Assembly (NCBI RefSeq): GCF_000757385.1
Contig: NZ_JRHH01000005.1
Coordinates: 434,001-498,000, forward strand
Length of the DNA stretch: 64,000 nt
From: Flavobacterium aquatile LMG 4008 = ATCC 11947
Lineage (GTDB): Bacteria > Bacteroidota > Bacteroidia > Flavobacteriales > Flavobacteriaceae
Direction: 5' to 3'
Position numbers and translations under genes: made by a program. The notes under the pieces are model-generated. The model did not search any database. It was given only the letters and a program-made list of their open reading frames with translations, and was not told the origin of the DNA. This document shows positions 33,346-41,821 of this stretch, one piece after another. Position 1 is the first letter of the stretch; the number at the start of each line of letters is the position of its first letter.

Positions 33346-34269
33346 TTAAGCTTTTCTAGTTTTAACAGAAGATTTAGCTTTTTCCAAATCTTTTTTGGCT
33401 TGTTCAAGTTCTTCTTTGGCTTTGTTCATTTCGTCTTTGGCTTTCAACATTTCTTCTTTTGTTCTATCAAAATCGGATTTGTTTTCGTCAAACTCTGATT
33501 TGTTTGAGAATTTCTTTTCCATCTCAATTTTCATTTCATCCATTTTCTTTTTGAAGTTGTCTAAACCATCTTGGTTTCTGAAATCAAATTCTTTATTGTT
33601 GAAATTATCTCCATTAAAACCAAAACTTTCTACTTTGTTTTCACTTTTTATTTTTTCAATTTCTTCTGGAGTATAATCTTCTCCACCTTCAATAACTTCT
33701 CCATTTTCAATAACTAATGGCTTTTTACCGTCTTTTTGAATTTGAATTCGAGTTACTGAAGAATCTCCAAAATTTAGTTTATCAGGAAAGCTGAAACTGT
33801 ACGATTGAGAATTATCATCATCATTCCCAAAATTAAACTGCTTCATAAAATCCTGTCCGCCAGGCATACCTTGAAAAAACTGATTTCCAGCAAACATATC
33901 ATTAGACGAATTAGATGGTTCGCCAAAACCAATTTCATCATTTAATTTAAAAAATTTGATGGTTGTAATTGGTTTTTGATTGTTCAATTCCAATGTTCCT
34001 TTGTTGCCTTGACGATCAGAATATTCTACCTTTATTGCTGTAATTTCTTTATTAGAATTGCGTTTTACATTAGAATATTTTATAGTAATTCCTTTTTCAG
34101 CTAAGGCTTTACTATCGTCTTTCATTTCATTTTCTGGAGTATTTTTATTCCATGTCATTACAATGTCATCATCATTGTTAATGGCAGAAAGTGATTTTTT
34201 ACTTTGCGCAAAAGAATTGATTTGCAACAACATAACAAGCGTTAAAGCAATAAAATTTTTAAGTGACAT
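33346..34269 (-). CDS. Secreted protein with the M56-associated module and C-terminal coiled coil
   Basis: 307 residues from the ATG at 34269 (MSLKNFIALTLVM...); the longer frame would start with TTG. Signal peptide ends NSFAQ. Residues about 35-110 carry a module (KGITIKYSNVKRNSNKEITAIK...) also found in the M56 protein and in the 36561 protein. The C-terminal 90 residues are a Lys/Glu-rich heptad coiled coil. It is 107 bp after the M56 gene in the same direction. I infer a periplasmic partner or target of the M56 protease. Confidence 0.72.
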   Translation of the reverse strand: MSLKNFIALTLVMLLQINSFAQSKKSLSAINNDDDIVMTWNKNTPENEMKDDSKALAEKGITIKYSNVKRNSNKEITAIKVEYSDRQGNKGTLELNNQKPITTIKFFKLNDEIGFGEPSNSSNDMFAGNQFFQGMPGGQDFMKQFNFGNDDDNSQSYSFSFPDKLNFGDSSVTRIQIQKDGKKPLVIENGEVIEGGEDYTPEEIEKIKSENKVESFGFNGDNFNNKEFDFRNQDGLDNFKKKMDEMKIEMEKKFSNKSEFDENKSDFDRTKEEMLKAKDEMNKAKEELEQAKKDLEKAKSSVKTRKA

Positions 34270-34376
34270 AACAGAAAAATTAAGTTTATTTAAATTGATT
34301 TTCAAATTGTTAAACCAAAATTATAATTAATAAGTTTTCTATAAAAACAGATTTGCAAATTTTTAACTTTTGAAGT

Positions 34377-36035
34377 TTAGTTTCTGCTTTTTGCTTCATT
34401 TTTTTCTCTTGCAGCTTCCAATTTTTCTTGATAGACTTCCATTTCTTTTTCAAAAACTTCCATCTTTTTTTCAAAGACTTCCATTTCTTTTTCAAACGGT
34501 TTCATTTGTTCGTCAACATTAGCCATTTTTTTTGCGTAAGCTTCAATTTCTGGCTCAATAGCTTGCATTTTCTTCTCAAATTCTTCCATTTTTTTCTCAA
34601 ATTTCTTCCATTCTTTTTCGTTGTTTAATGGAGTTCCACTTGGTGCAACTGGAGCTTTTGGCATGTTCGGAAATTTTGCAACTTCAAAGTTGATTGTTGG
34701 CGCAACTGGTGGAGTTGGAGGCGTTGGTGGGGCAGGCATATCTGAAAAATTCATTGAGGAAATTTCAGCAATTTCATCTACTTCTATATCCGATATTGGA
34801 GCAATTTCATCTTCAGAATTGACAGTGATAGCATTACGACGACTATTTCCTGATTCATCAGATTTTATTCCAACAGAATTTTTAGTTTTGAAAATAGTAA
34901 TGGTGTTAATTGGCTCGTCTCCGTACACTACCGATGTTCCCTTATTTCCTTTTTTGTCTTTGTAATCTATCTTTATAGCAGTTATTTCGCCGTTTGAATT
35001 TCTTTTAATTTTTGAGAATTTTACTTCAATGCCGCTTTGTTTTTTTAAGTTTTCAGCATTTTCTTTCATTTCTGCGTCTGAAGAATTTTTATCTACTGAA
35101 AATGAAATTAATTCGTCATAAATTGTTCTATTTTCTGTAATTTCTACTTCTTTTTCTTGTGCAATTACTTTCACTTGGAACAGAATTACAAAGGCTACTA
35201 ATGCAGGAATAATCACTGCGTACTTCCAAGAATTTCTCTTGTTGGATTGATTTTTGTTTAACATAACGATTCGTTTTTTGATTAATGATTGATAAAAATG
35301 ATTGGTAATTGGTAAGCAGTTTTGATGAGAAACTACCTTTAAAAGCGCCATTTGATAGGACTTTTTATCGTCTATTTGCGCAATAGCTTCGCTGTCGGCA
35401 ATGTATTCTAAATTTTGTGTAACTGCTTTTTTATACAAATACATGAACGGATTAAACCAAAATAATACCGAGAACAAATTGGTTACTAAAACGTCAAATG
35501 AATGTTTTTGAGCACTGTGAATTTTTTCGTGCAACAAAATACTTTGCAATTCTGATTCGGAATATAAACTCGAATTGTAAACAATGTAATTGAAGAACGA
35601 AAATGGTGAAAGATTTTCATTTACATCGATAAATTGAAATTTTTCTTTTTTGATAACCTGTCTGTTGTCCAAAACTTTAAACAACGAAATCAGATTAAAA
35701 AAAACTTTAAATAATAGGAGTAAAGCAATGATTCCGTAAACGTAAATTCCTATTTGAAACCAATCTATTTCAATTGATTTTTCGATGATTTCAGTCGTTG
35801 GAAGAGAATTAGGAATTGTATTAATAATTGGATTTGAAACAAATTTTGGAGTTTCAACAACAACAATTTTTTCTAGAAAAAATAGTGGTAAACTTACAGA
35901 AGTAATTAATCCAGTTAATAAAAACCATCGATTGCTAGTAAAAAAAGTTTCTTTACGCAATAAAAAATGATAAGCAAGATAGAAAGCCGCAATCAATCCG
36001 CTCGATTTTAAAAGATAAATTATTAGTTCCTGCAT
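34377..36035 (-). CDS. M56 family (BlaR1-like) membrane metallopeptidase with novel C-terminal regions
   Basis: 552 residues. The N-terminal half has four transmembrane segments and a zinc site HEKIH at residues 169-173. A further TM helix is near 272-290, followed by a periplasmic part with the shared module (about 300-385; GIEVKFSKIKRNSNGEITAI), a Pro-rich linker (MPAPPTPPTPPVAPT) and a Glu/Lys coiled coil to the end. The penicillin-sensing domain of classical BlaR1 is missing. It follows blaI by 43 bp; presumably a signal on the periplasmic part triggers cleavage of BlaI. Confidence 0.87.
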   Translation of the reverse strand: MQELIIYLLKSSGLIAAFYLAYHFLLRKETFFTSNRWFLLTGLITSVSLPLFFLEKIVVVETPKFVSNPIINTIPNSLPTTEIIEKSIEIDWFQIGIYVYGIIALLLLFKVFFNLISLFKVLDNRQVIKKEKFQFIDVNENLSPFSFFNYIVYNSSLYSESELQSILLHEKIHSAQKHSFDVLVTNLFSVLFWFNPFMYLYKKAVTQNLEYIADSEAIAQIDDKKSYQMALLKVVSHQNCLPITNHFYQSLIKKRIVMLNKNQSNKRNSWKYAVIIPALVAFVILFQVKVIAQEKEVEITENRTIYDELISFSVDKNSSDAEMKENAENLKKQSGIEVKFSKIKRNSNGEITAIKIDYKDKKGNKGTSVVYGDEPINTITIFKTKNSVGIKSDESGNSRRNAITVNSEDEIAPISDIEVDEIAEISSMNFSDMPAPPTPPTPPVAPTINFEVAKFPNMPKAPVAPSGTPLNNEKEWKKFEKKMEEFEKKMQAIEPEIEAYAKKMANVDEQMKPFEKEMEVFEKKMEVFEKEMEVYQEKLEAAREKNEAKSRN

Positions 36036-36050
36036 CTTTGCTCTTTTTAC

Positions 36051-36086
36051 TATTCTCTATTTTCTTTATTCTATTCTCTATTTTCT
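36051..36086. repeat. Direct repeat in the blaI-M56 gap
   Basis: TATTCTCTATTTTCT occurs at 36051-36065 and 36072-36086 (offset 21 bp); the second copy runs into the end of blaI. It may be replication slippage or an RNA element in the intergenic mRNA. Confidence 0.4.
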
Positions 36087-36437
36087 CTTCTCAATAATAT
36101 CCAAAATCTCACGTAATTCATCGGCAGAAATTTTGTCTTCTTCCGCAAAAAACGACACCATATTTTTATAAGAACTGTTGAAATAATTATCAATTGCCGT
36201 ACTCATAAACGTTTTTCTGTAATCTTCTAATGCAATAACTGGAAAATATTGATGTGTATTTCCATAAGCATTATGACCAACATAACCTTTCTCTTCCAAG
36301 TTTCTAATTATAGTTGAAAGTGTATTGTAATGAGGTTGATCCTCAGTTATTTCTGCCATTACATCTTTTACAAAAGCTTTTTTAAGCTTCCATAAAATGT
36401 GCATGATTTCTTCTTCTTTATTTGTTAATTTTTGCAT
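36078..36437 (-). CDS. BlaI/MecI/CopY family repressor
   Basis: 119 residues from the ATG at 36437 (MQKLTNKEEEIMHILWKLKKAFVKDVMAEI). The longer frame starts with TTG inside the promoter. It is the usual winged helix (HYNTLSTIIRNLEEKGYVGH) plus a dimerisation tail. BlaI proteins repress their own operon and are cleaved by M56 proteases. Two tandem AACTA-N6-TAGTT palindromes overlap its promoter, fitting autorepression of blaI-M56 and perhaps the downstream secreted protein. Confidence 0.9.
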   Translation of the reverse strand: MQKLTNKEEEIMHILWKLKKAFVKDVMAEITEDQPHYNTLSTIIRNLEEKGYVGHNAYGNTHQYFPVIALEDYRKTFMSTAIDNYFNSSYKNMVSFFAEEDKISADELREILDIIEKRK

Positions 36438-36455
36438 GATTGTTATTTTACAGAA

Positions 36456-36500
36456 CAAACGTATAACTATATTTTTAGTTACGCAACTATTTTTATAGTT
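36456..36500 (-). promoter_or_regulatory. blaI promoter with two tandem BlaI operators
   Basis: -7 box TACGTTTG (36456-36463, minus strand). Operators AACTA-N6-TAGTT at 36465-36480 and 36485-36500, both perfect, with centres 20 bp apart (two helical turns). Confidence 0.82.
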
Positions 36501-36560
36501 ATTTAACTAAAATTAACGTTTGGATTGATTTTATTTGGTAAAAGAGGTTTAATATCTAGA

Positions 36561-36965
36561 TTATTTAGAATATCGTATTTCTTCATAAAGTTCTTCAATA
36601 CCAAAATCACAGTTGGGATTATTTCTTTTGTCGACGTAAATTTTTATCGCTTTTATAGGTTTTAATCTATTTATATTCAGTTTTGTAGTTCTGCCATCTC
36701 TGGATTCCATGACAATATCAATTGCAATAATTTTATTAGTTCGGTCTCTTTTTATATTGGATATTTCAATAGATATATTTTGATTTTTAAAAGCATCTTT
36801 CATTGCAATTAGACCTTCATCTGGATCATTCGAATCAAAAATAATTTCCTCAGCTAGAACAGCATCATAAGAAATAGAGTCATTTTCAATGGTCTGATTT
36901 TGTGAAAAACTTATAAAACTCGACAAAAGAAATACAATAATGATTAAAAGATTAGTCTTTTTCAT
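36561..36965 (-). CDS. Small secreted protein consisting of the M56-associated module
   Basis: 134 residues from the ATG at 36965. Signal peptide ends ISFSQ. The remainder is essentially one module: MKDAFKNQNISIEISNIKRD, then IIAIDIVMESRDGRTTKLN and PIKAIKIYV, which aligns with the module in the M56 protein and in the 33346 protein (IxxSxxKRxxxxxIxAIxI...). It lies upstream of blaI in the same direction but 124 bp away, so it may have its own promoter. Confidence 0.68.
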   Translation of the reverse strand: MKKTNLLIIIVFLLSSFISFSQNQTIENDSISYDAVLAEEIIFDSNDPDEGLIAMKDAFKNQNISIEISNIKRDRTNKIIAIDIVMESRDGRTTKLNINRLKPIKAIKIYVDKRNNPNCDFGIEELYEEIRYSK

Positions 36966-37047
36966 ATTCAAAATCAGATTGAATTAAACATAAATGTACT
37001 AAATATTAGAATATAAAATTATATTTGAAAATTAAAATTCAACCACT

Positions 37048-37590
37048 TTGAAATCCTACAACAAACTCAATTTTCACAAACACACTTTTTGTATTTTTAA
37101 AGAAGTCGCTTTTGAATCTATTTCAGATTTGAAATTAAATTATAAAAGCAAATCGGGTAGTAGTTATTATTTTGTTGAAAATGGTGTTTATCGTTTGTCT
37201 AATCATTGGAGTAGAGTGGCCAATTGCCGATGGAGATTAGAAATTAATTCCAATAATCAAATTCCAAATTCCAACCGAACTAAATTAGGTTTTGCAGAAT
37301 GGAAGGATTTTTATCCCGACAACGATTTTGAAAAACTCTATTTTATCGAAATTAATTCAGATAATGAGGTTAATTATTTCCACAAAAATGGTTCTAATTA
37401 TTCCAATCAAATTTTAAGAACAACATCAGAAACAACAAAAGTTATAAAGCAAATAAGAATTTTACTGGAAGAAACCGCTTGGGCAAAATATTTAAAAGAA
37501 GAAAATATTGAAGTTTTAAGAAAGCAAATTATTGAGCAATTAATTAATTCCAATCAATCATTTCAAGAAATAAGAAGGAACTATTTTTAA
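37048..37590 (+). CDS. Conserved hypothetical protein (about 180 aa)
   Basis: A 180-residue frame starting with TTG at 37048; there is no in-frame ATG nearby. The content (SKSGSSYYFVENGVYRLSNH, SRVANCRWRLEI, GFAEWKDFYPDND, YFIEINS) looks like a folded, Trp/Tyr-rich protein, possibly a modification-dependent or pathogen-like small enzyme, but I do not recognise a named family. It lies on its own between divergent and convergent genes. Confidence 0.62.
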   Translation: MKSYNKLNFHKHTFCIFKEVAFESISDLKLNYKSKSGSSYYFVENGVYRLSNHWSRVANCRWRLEINSNNQIPNSNRTKLGFAEWKDFYPDNDFEKLYFIEINSDNEVNYFHKNGSNYSNQILRTTSETTKVIKQIRILLEETAWAKYLKEENIEVLRKQIIEQLINSNQSFQEIRRNYF

Positions 37591-37620
37591 AATTCCAAAT
37601 ATTAGAGAACCCCGAAACTT

Positions 37621-38847
37621 TTAACTCGAAACTTGCTCTTTCGCCACCAATCGCATTACCCAAAATCCAGCGTAAGTTCCAATCAATCCTAGAATTCCCA
37701 TAAACAGCCAGTTCATTTGATAGCCATAAGCTGCAACAATTCCCATTCCGATTTTGGCACTCAAAATGTGAGCAGCACTAAAACTCATCGTAAAAATCGC
37801 CATATAGCGACCTTCATGACCTTTTGGCGCGCGACTCAAAGCAAACGAATTTGAAAACGGAAAAGCAAACATTTCGGCAAAGGTCATAAACAACATCATG
37901 ATGATTAGAATTCCTGCCCAAAAATTAATTAACATCAAAAACAAACTCACCGCCATAAAGAAACATCCAATGGAAACAATTTTCACTTTATCCAGTTTAT
38001 TGCGTTCAATATAGCTCACAATTGGCATTTCCATAAAGAAAACCAAAACACCGTTTAAAGTTAAAAGCAACCCAGTTTGAAGCTCAGTAAGATTAAATTG
38101 TTCTTTATGATACAACGGAATTGTTGTGAATAATTGAAAAAATAAAACGCCTGTAACCACGCACATAAATAAGAAAATCCAAAAAGGTTTGTCCTTAAAA
38201 ACCGATTCTCTATTCGATTCTAAAAGTGCTTTTTCTTCCTTCGATTCGGCTGGTTTTTTCTTTTCTTTTACCAACAACCAAAAAATCGAAATCGCAAGAA
38301 TACAAGTTGCACCATCGGCCCAAAACAATCCTTTGTAGCCAATAGACATAATTATTAATCCGCCTAAAGCTGGTCCAGCAGCAAATCCGAGATTAATGGC
38401 AAGTCGCACTAAAGTCAGCGCTCGTGTTCTGTTTTCGGGTTTAGCATACGCGCCAAGTGACACAAACATGGCAGGTCGAAACATATCGGCAACCACCATA
38501 ATTACGAAAACGGCAATAGAAATTCCAACATAACTTGTTATAAATTGAAGCCCAAAAAACATCAAACCGCTAACAAACAAGCTAAAAATCATGATTTTAT
38601 AAAACCCAATTTTGTCAGATAATTTTCCACCAAGCCACGAGCCAACCATCGAACCTAGTCCAAACCAGAACAAAATATTACCAATTTGCAGGTACGAAAA
38701 ACCCAGATCTTCTTTCAAATATTTAGACAAAAAAGGCAACACCATCGTACCGGCACGGTTGATGAAGGTTACCAAAGTCAGTATCCAAATTTCTCTAGAA
38801 AATCCCTTAAAATTGTTGATGTATTTGCGAAAAGCGTTCTTTAACAT
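37621..38847 (-). CDS. MFS transporter (MdtH/drug-efflux-like)
   Basis: 408 residues with twelve transmembrane helices; the GGKLSDKIGFYKIMI loop between TM2 and TM3 and an ETGRNR-like PENRTRALTLVRLAINLGFA segment identify a major facilitator. It begins without the usual MFS N-terminal insertion. The substrate is unknown. The gene may be preceded by a Flavo-1-like RNA on the same strand (38905-38974). Confidence 0.9.
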   Translation of the reverse strand: MLKNAFRKYINNFKGFSREIWILTLVTFINRAGTMVLPFLSKYLKEDLGFSYLQIGNILFWFGLGSMVGSWLGGKLSDKIGFYKIMIFSLFVSGLMFFGLQFITSYVGISIAVFVIMVVADMFRPAMFVSLGAYAKPENRTRALTLVRLAINLGFAAGPALGGLIIMSIGYKGLFWADGATCILAISIFWLLVKEKKKPAESKEEKALLESNRESVFKDKPFWIFLFMCVVTGVLFFQLFTTIPLYHKEQFNLTELQTGLLLTLNGVLVFFMEMPIVSYIERNKLDKVKIVSIGCFFMAVSLFLMLINFWAGILIIMMLFMTFAEMFAFPFSNSFALSRAPKGHEGRYMAIFTMSFSAAHILSAKIGMGIVAAYGYQMNWLFMGILGLIGTYAGFWVMRLVAKEQVSS

Positions 38848-38904
38848 TAGCCAAATTACTTAATTGCAAAGGTACATTTTTATCATTAATCTGCTTTGTT
38901 TTTT

Positions 38905-38974
38905 GAAGCTATTTCCAGCTATTCGTTGCAATTCCCGATGAAAAATCGGGAGATTTCCACTGCTATCTGGGCTA
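38905..38974 (-). ncRNA. Flavo-1-like structured RNA (copy 1)
   Basis: Minus-strand sequence starts TAGCCCAGATAGCAGTGG and ends GAATAGCTGGAAATAGCTTC, with a variable hairpin TCCCGAT/ATCGGGA in the middle. I recall this framework from the Flavo-1 RNA motif. A second copy with the same ends and a different middle hairpin lies at 62843-62989. It is 58 bp upstream of the MFS start on the same strand, so it could be a leader or an independent RNA. Confidence 0.6.
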
Positions 38975-39003
38975 AACTCATCAGAAATCGTAAAAGATTA
39001 TTT

Positions 39004-39040
39004 AAAATTCTGTGAAAATTTGTAAAATCTGTCTCTAATG
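39004..39040. repeat. Dispersed Bacteroidota intergenic repeat
   Basis: The segment CTGTGAAAATTTGTAAAATC with TGTCTCTAATGAA after it resembles a very common intergenic repeat of the phylum (AAAATCTGTGTAATCTGTGTC type). It runs up to the DUF1684 gene. Confidence 0.4.
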
Positions 39041-39061
39041 AATTATTTTTGTAAAAAAAAC

Positions 39062-39661
39062 ATGAAAAAGTACTTTTCGTTACTATTAATTTTCAGTTTT
39101 ATCACACTTCAAGCACAAGATAAAACTACCGAAACTTCGCAAGAATTTCAAGACAATCTAAATCTTGAATACGCCGATAAAGAGAAAAGTCCGTTAACAG
39201 ATGAAGATTTTAAAACCTTCAAATCATTAGATTTTTATCCGATTAACCAAAAATTCATTGTTGAAGCTAAATTTATTAGAACTAAAAAAGAGAAAGTTTT
39301 TAAAATGAAAACGTCAACTTCTCGACTGCCAGAATATAAGAAATATGGCGAATTGCATTTTACTATTGATGGAGTTGATTGCAAATTAAACGCGTATCAA
39401 AACATCGATTTAATTAAAAAACCAGGATTTGATGATTATTTATTTCTACCATTTTCAGATCTAACTAGCGGAAAAGAAACCTACATTGGTGGTCGTTATG
39501 TAGATTTAAGAATACAAAAAGGCACCACTTGGAAAATCGATTTCAACAAAGCATACAATCCTTATTGTGCCTATAATCATGAATATTCTTGTCCGATTGT
39601 TCCTCTGGAAAATGATTTGAATATAGAAGTTTTAGCTGGCGTAAAAAAGTTTCACGATTAA
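39062..39661 (+). CDS. DUF1684 family secreted protein
   Basis: 199 residues from the ATG at 39062, which starts a proper signal peptide (MKKYFSLLLIFSFITLQAQ); an upstream ATG at 39038 adds eight residues. DUF1684 features: LDFYPINQKFIVEAKFIR, GELHFTIDGVDCKLNAYQ, YLFLPFSDLTSGKETYIGGRY and AYNPYCAYNHEYSCPIVP. Function unknown; exported. It touches the TatD gene (stop/start overlap at 39661). Confidence 0.86.
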   Translation: MKKYFSLLLIFSFITLQAQDKTTETSQEFQDNLNLEYADKEKSPLTDEDFKTFKSLDFYPINQKFIVEAKFIRTKKEKVFKMKTSTSRLPEYKKYGELHFTIDGVDCKLNAYQNIDLIKKPGFDDYLFLPFSDLTSGKETYIGGRYVDLRIQKGTTWKIDFNKAYNPYCAYNHEYSCPIVPLENDLNIEVLAGVKKFHD

Positions 39662-40347
39662 TGAAATTCTTCAATTTACATACTCACAAATTCACCAATA
39701 ATTCAGATGTTTTAGAATTAGTAAATCAATATCCATGGGAATTTGATACAACAATTCCAAACTATTCCATCGGAATTCATCCGTGGTATATCGAGAGATT
39801 GCCGCGTGAACTCGCAATGACACGATTAGAATCTGACTTAAAAATAATCGACGAAAAATTACAATTAAAAGAATGTTTAGCTCTAGGAGAATGCGGTTTA
39901 GATAAGCGAATTGAAGTTCCAATGCAATTACAAATTGAAGTTTTCGAAAAACAAATTGCCTTAGCAGAAAAACATCAAAAACCATTAGTTTTGCATTTGG
40001 TTGCCGCTTTTCAAGAATTGATAGAAATTAAAAACCGATTGCAAATTTCCGTTCCAATAATCATTCACGGATTTTCAAAGAACCAACAAGTTGCAAACGA
40101 ATTACTAAAAAACGGATTTTATCTTTCGTTTGGGAAATATTTATTGAGAAATCCCGAGTTAGAATCGGTTTTTAAATCCGTTCCAAATGATAAATTTTTT
40201 CTAGAAACCGATACGATTGACGAAAGTCTTGAAGAAGTTTATCAACTTGCAGCAAAATATAAAAATATTGATAAAAATCAATTAACAGAGATAATTACAA
40301 ATAATTACAATACGGTTTTTGGAAGTTCTAAAAATCCAATAATCTAA
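39661..40347 (+). CDS. TatD family metal-dependent hydrolase
   Basis: 228 residues: IGIHPWYIE, GECGLDKR, LHLVAAF and a C-terminal ETD (LETDTIDE) as in TatD DNases, with metal ligands His, Glu, His and Asp. The N-terminal NLHTHKF replaces the usual DxHxH, and the protein is shorter than E. coli TatD (about 260). The ATG overlaps the last base of the DUF1684 stop, so translation is coupled. Confidence 0.85.
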   Translation: MKFFNLHTHKFTNNSDVLELVNQYPWEFDTTIPNYSIGIHPWYIERLPRELAMTRLESDLKIIDEKLQLKECLALGECGLDKRIEVPMQLQIEVFEKQIALAEKHQKPLVLHLVAAFQELIEIKNRLQISVPIIIHGFSKNQQVANELLKNGFYLSFGKYLLRNPELESVFKSVPNDKFFLETDTIDESLEEVYQLAAKYKNIDKNQLTEIITNNYNTVFGSSKNPII

Positions 40348-40367
40348 TAATCTAAGAAGTCTAAATT

Positions 40368-41090
40368 ATGGCAAAGTGGCAAGAAAGAGCTGAATTATTA
40401 TTCAAACCAGAAGGACTAAATAATTTAAGAAACGCAAATGTATTGGTAGTTGGAGTTGGAGGAGTTGGATCATTTGCTGCCGAATTTTTAGCTCGTGCTG
40501 GCGTTGGAAATCTTACAATTGTTGACGGCGATGTAGTTGATATTACCAATATTAATCGTCAATTACCAGCATTACATTCTACTGTTGGTTTATCAAAAAT
40601 AGATGTTGTAGGCAATCGATTAATGGATATAAACCCAGAGTTAAATTTGACGAAAGTCCAAGAATTTTTATCGCCAGAACGCGCTTTTGAAATTGTAGAA
40701 GAAAAATACGACTACGTTTTAGATTGTATTGATAGTGTTACACCAAAATTGAATTTGATAATCGGAGCCAAACGCAAACGCGTAAAAATCATCTCAAGTA
40801 TGGGCGCAGGCGGAAAAATGGAAGCTGCAAAAGTGAAAGTTGCCGACATTACCAATACGGTAAATTGTATGTTTGCCAAAACCATCAGAAGACGATTGAA
40901 AGAACACAAAATCGATAAATTAAAAGTGGTTTTTTCCTCAGAAATTCAGGATGAAAGCAGTTTGAAAATGACCGATGGATCTAATTATAAAAAATCATTT
41001 TACGGCACAAATAGTTATATGCCAGGACTTTTTGGATTGTATATGGCAGAAACTGTAATTCGATTTTTGATTAAAAAAGTAAACAATTAG
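40368..41090 (+). CDS. tcdA: tRNA threonylcarbamoyladenosine dehydratase (TcdA/CsdL, E1-like)
   Basis: 240 residues with GVGGVGSFAAEFLARAGVG, DGDVVDITNINRQ and DCIDSVTPKLNLI, the ThiF/E1 adenylation signature of TcdA. It dehydrates t6A37 in tRNA to cyclic t6A. It lies 20 bp after tatD and begins a housekeeping run. Confidence 0.92.
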   Translation: MAKWQERAELLFKPEGLNNLRNANVLVVGVGGVGSFAAEFLARAGVGNLTIVDGDVVDITNINRQLPALHSTVGLSKIDVVGNRLMDINPELNLTKVQEFLSPERAFEIVEEKYDYVLDCIDSVTPKLNLIIGAKRKRVKIISSMGAGGKMEAAKVKVADITNTVNCMFAKTIRRRLKEHKIDKLKVVFSSEIQDESSLKMTDGSNYKKSFYGTNSYMPGLFGLYMAETVIRFLIKKVNN

Positions 41091-41114
41091 TATTTTTCTA
41101 AAAAAAAATAATCT

Positions 41115-41148
41115 AAAAAGACTTCGTGTCTTAGCGCCTTTGTGGCAA
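41115..41148. repeat. Dispersed intergenic repeat (CTTCGTGTCTTAGCGCCTTT type)
   Basis: AAAGACTTCGTGTCTTAGCG and CCTTTGTGGCAAAA, just upstream of the HAD gene, match a very common short repeat found between genes in Flavobacteria. Confidence 0.5.
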
Positions 41149-41156
41149 AATAAAAA

Positions 41157-41813
41157 ATGATACAAACCGTAATTTTCGATATGGATGGCGTAATTGTTGA
41201 CACTGAACCAGTTCACAGATATGCCTATTTTCATCATTTTAACGAATTGAATGTTGATGTAACCGATGAAATGTTTTCCACTTTCACAGGAAATTCTACT
41301 CGAAATGTTTTTCAGAAATTGAAGGCTATTTTTAATTTAGAGCACGAAGTTGAGGATTTAATTCAGCGAAAAAGAAACATTTTTAACGACGCTTTTGATA
41401 CAAAAGCCGATTTGCATTTACTAGAAGGTGTTGAAGATTTAATTAAAGATTTGCATCAAAATGGTATTCAATTAATTGTAGCTTCATCGGCTTCAAAGGT
41501 TACTATTGATAGGGTTTTTAAGCGTTTTCATTTGCATCAATATTTTTCTGATATTGTGAGTGGCGAAGATTTTCCTAAGTCAAAACCACATCCAGCAATT
41601 TTTGAACATGCGGTTTCCTTGTCTATGGCTCCAAAAAATCAGTGCATTGTGATAGAAGATTCTTCTAACGGAATTGAAGCTTCGGTTGCTGCAGGAATTT
41701 TTTGCATAGGTTACAACAGCGAACATTCTAAACTGCAAGATTTATCTAAAGCCAATTTGATTATCAATCATTTCAACGAGTTATCTGCAGAGAAAGTTAA
41801 GAATTTAAAATAA
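41157..41813 (+). CDS. HAD superfamily phosphatase, beta-PGM-like (copy 1)
   Basis: 218 residues: motif I FDMDGVIVDTEP, cap region, motif II VASSAS, motif III SKPHP, motif IV IEDSSNGIEA. This is the beta-phosphoglucomutase/phosphatase subfamily. A tandem paralogue starts 9 bp later with the same length. The substrate is unknown. Confidence 0.9.
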   Translation: MIQTVIFDMDGVIVDTEPVHRYAYFHHFNELNVDVTDEMFSTFTGNSTRNVFQKLKAIFNLEHEVEDLIQRKRNIFNDAFDTKADLHLLEGVEDLIKDLHQNGIQLIVASSASKVTIDRVFKRFHLHQYFSDIVSGEDFPKSKPHPAIFEHAVSLSMAPKNQCIVIEDSSNGIEASVAAGIFCIGYNSEHSKLQDLSKANLIINHFNELSAEKVKNLK

Positions 41814-41821
41814 AATTTTTC

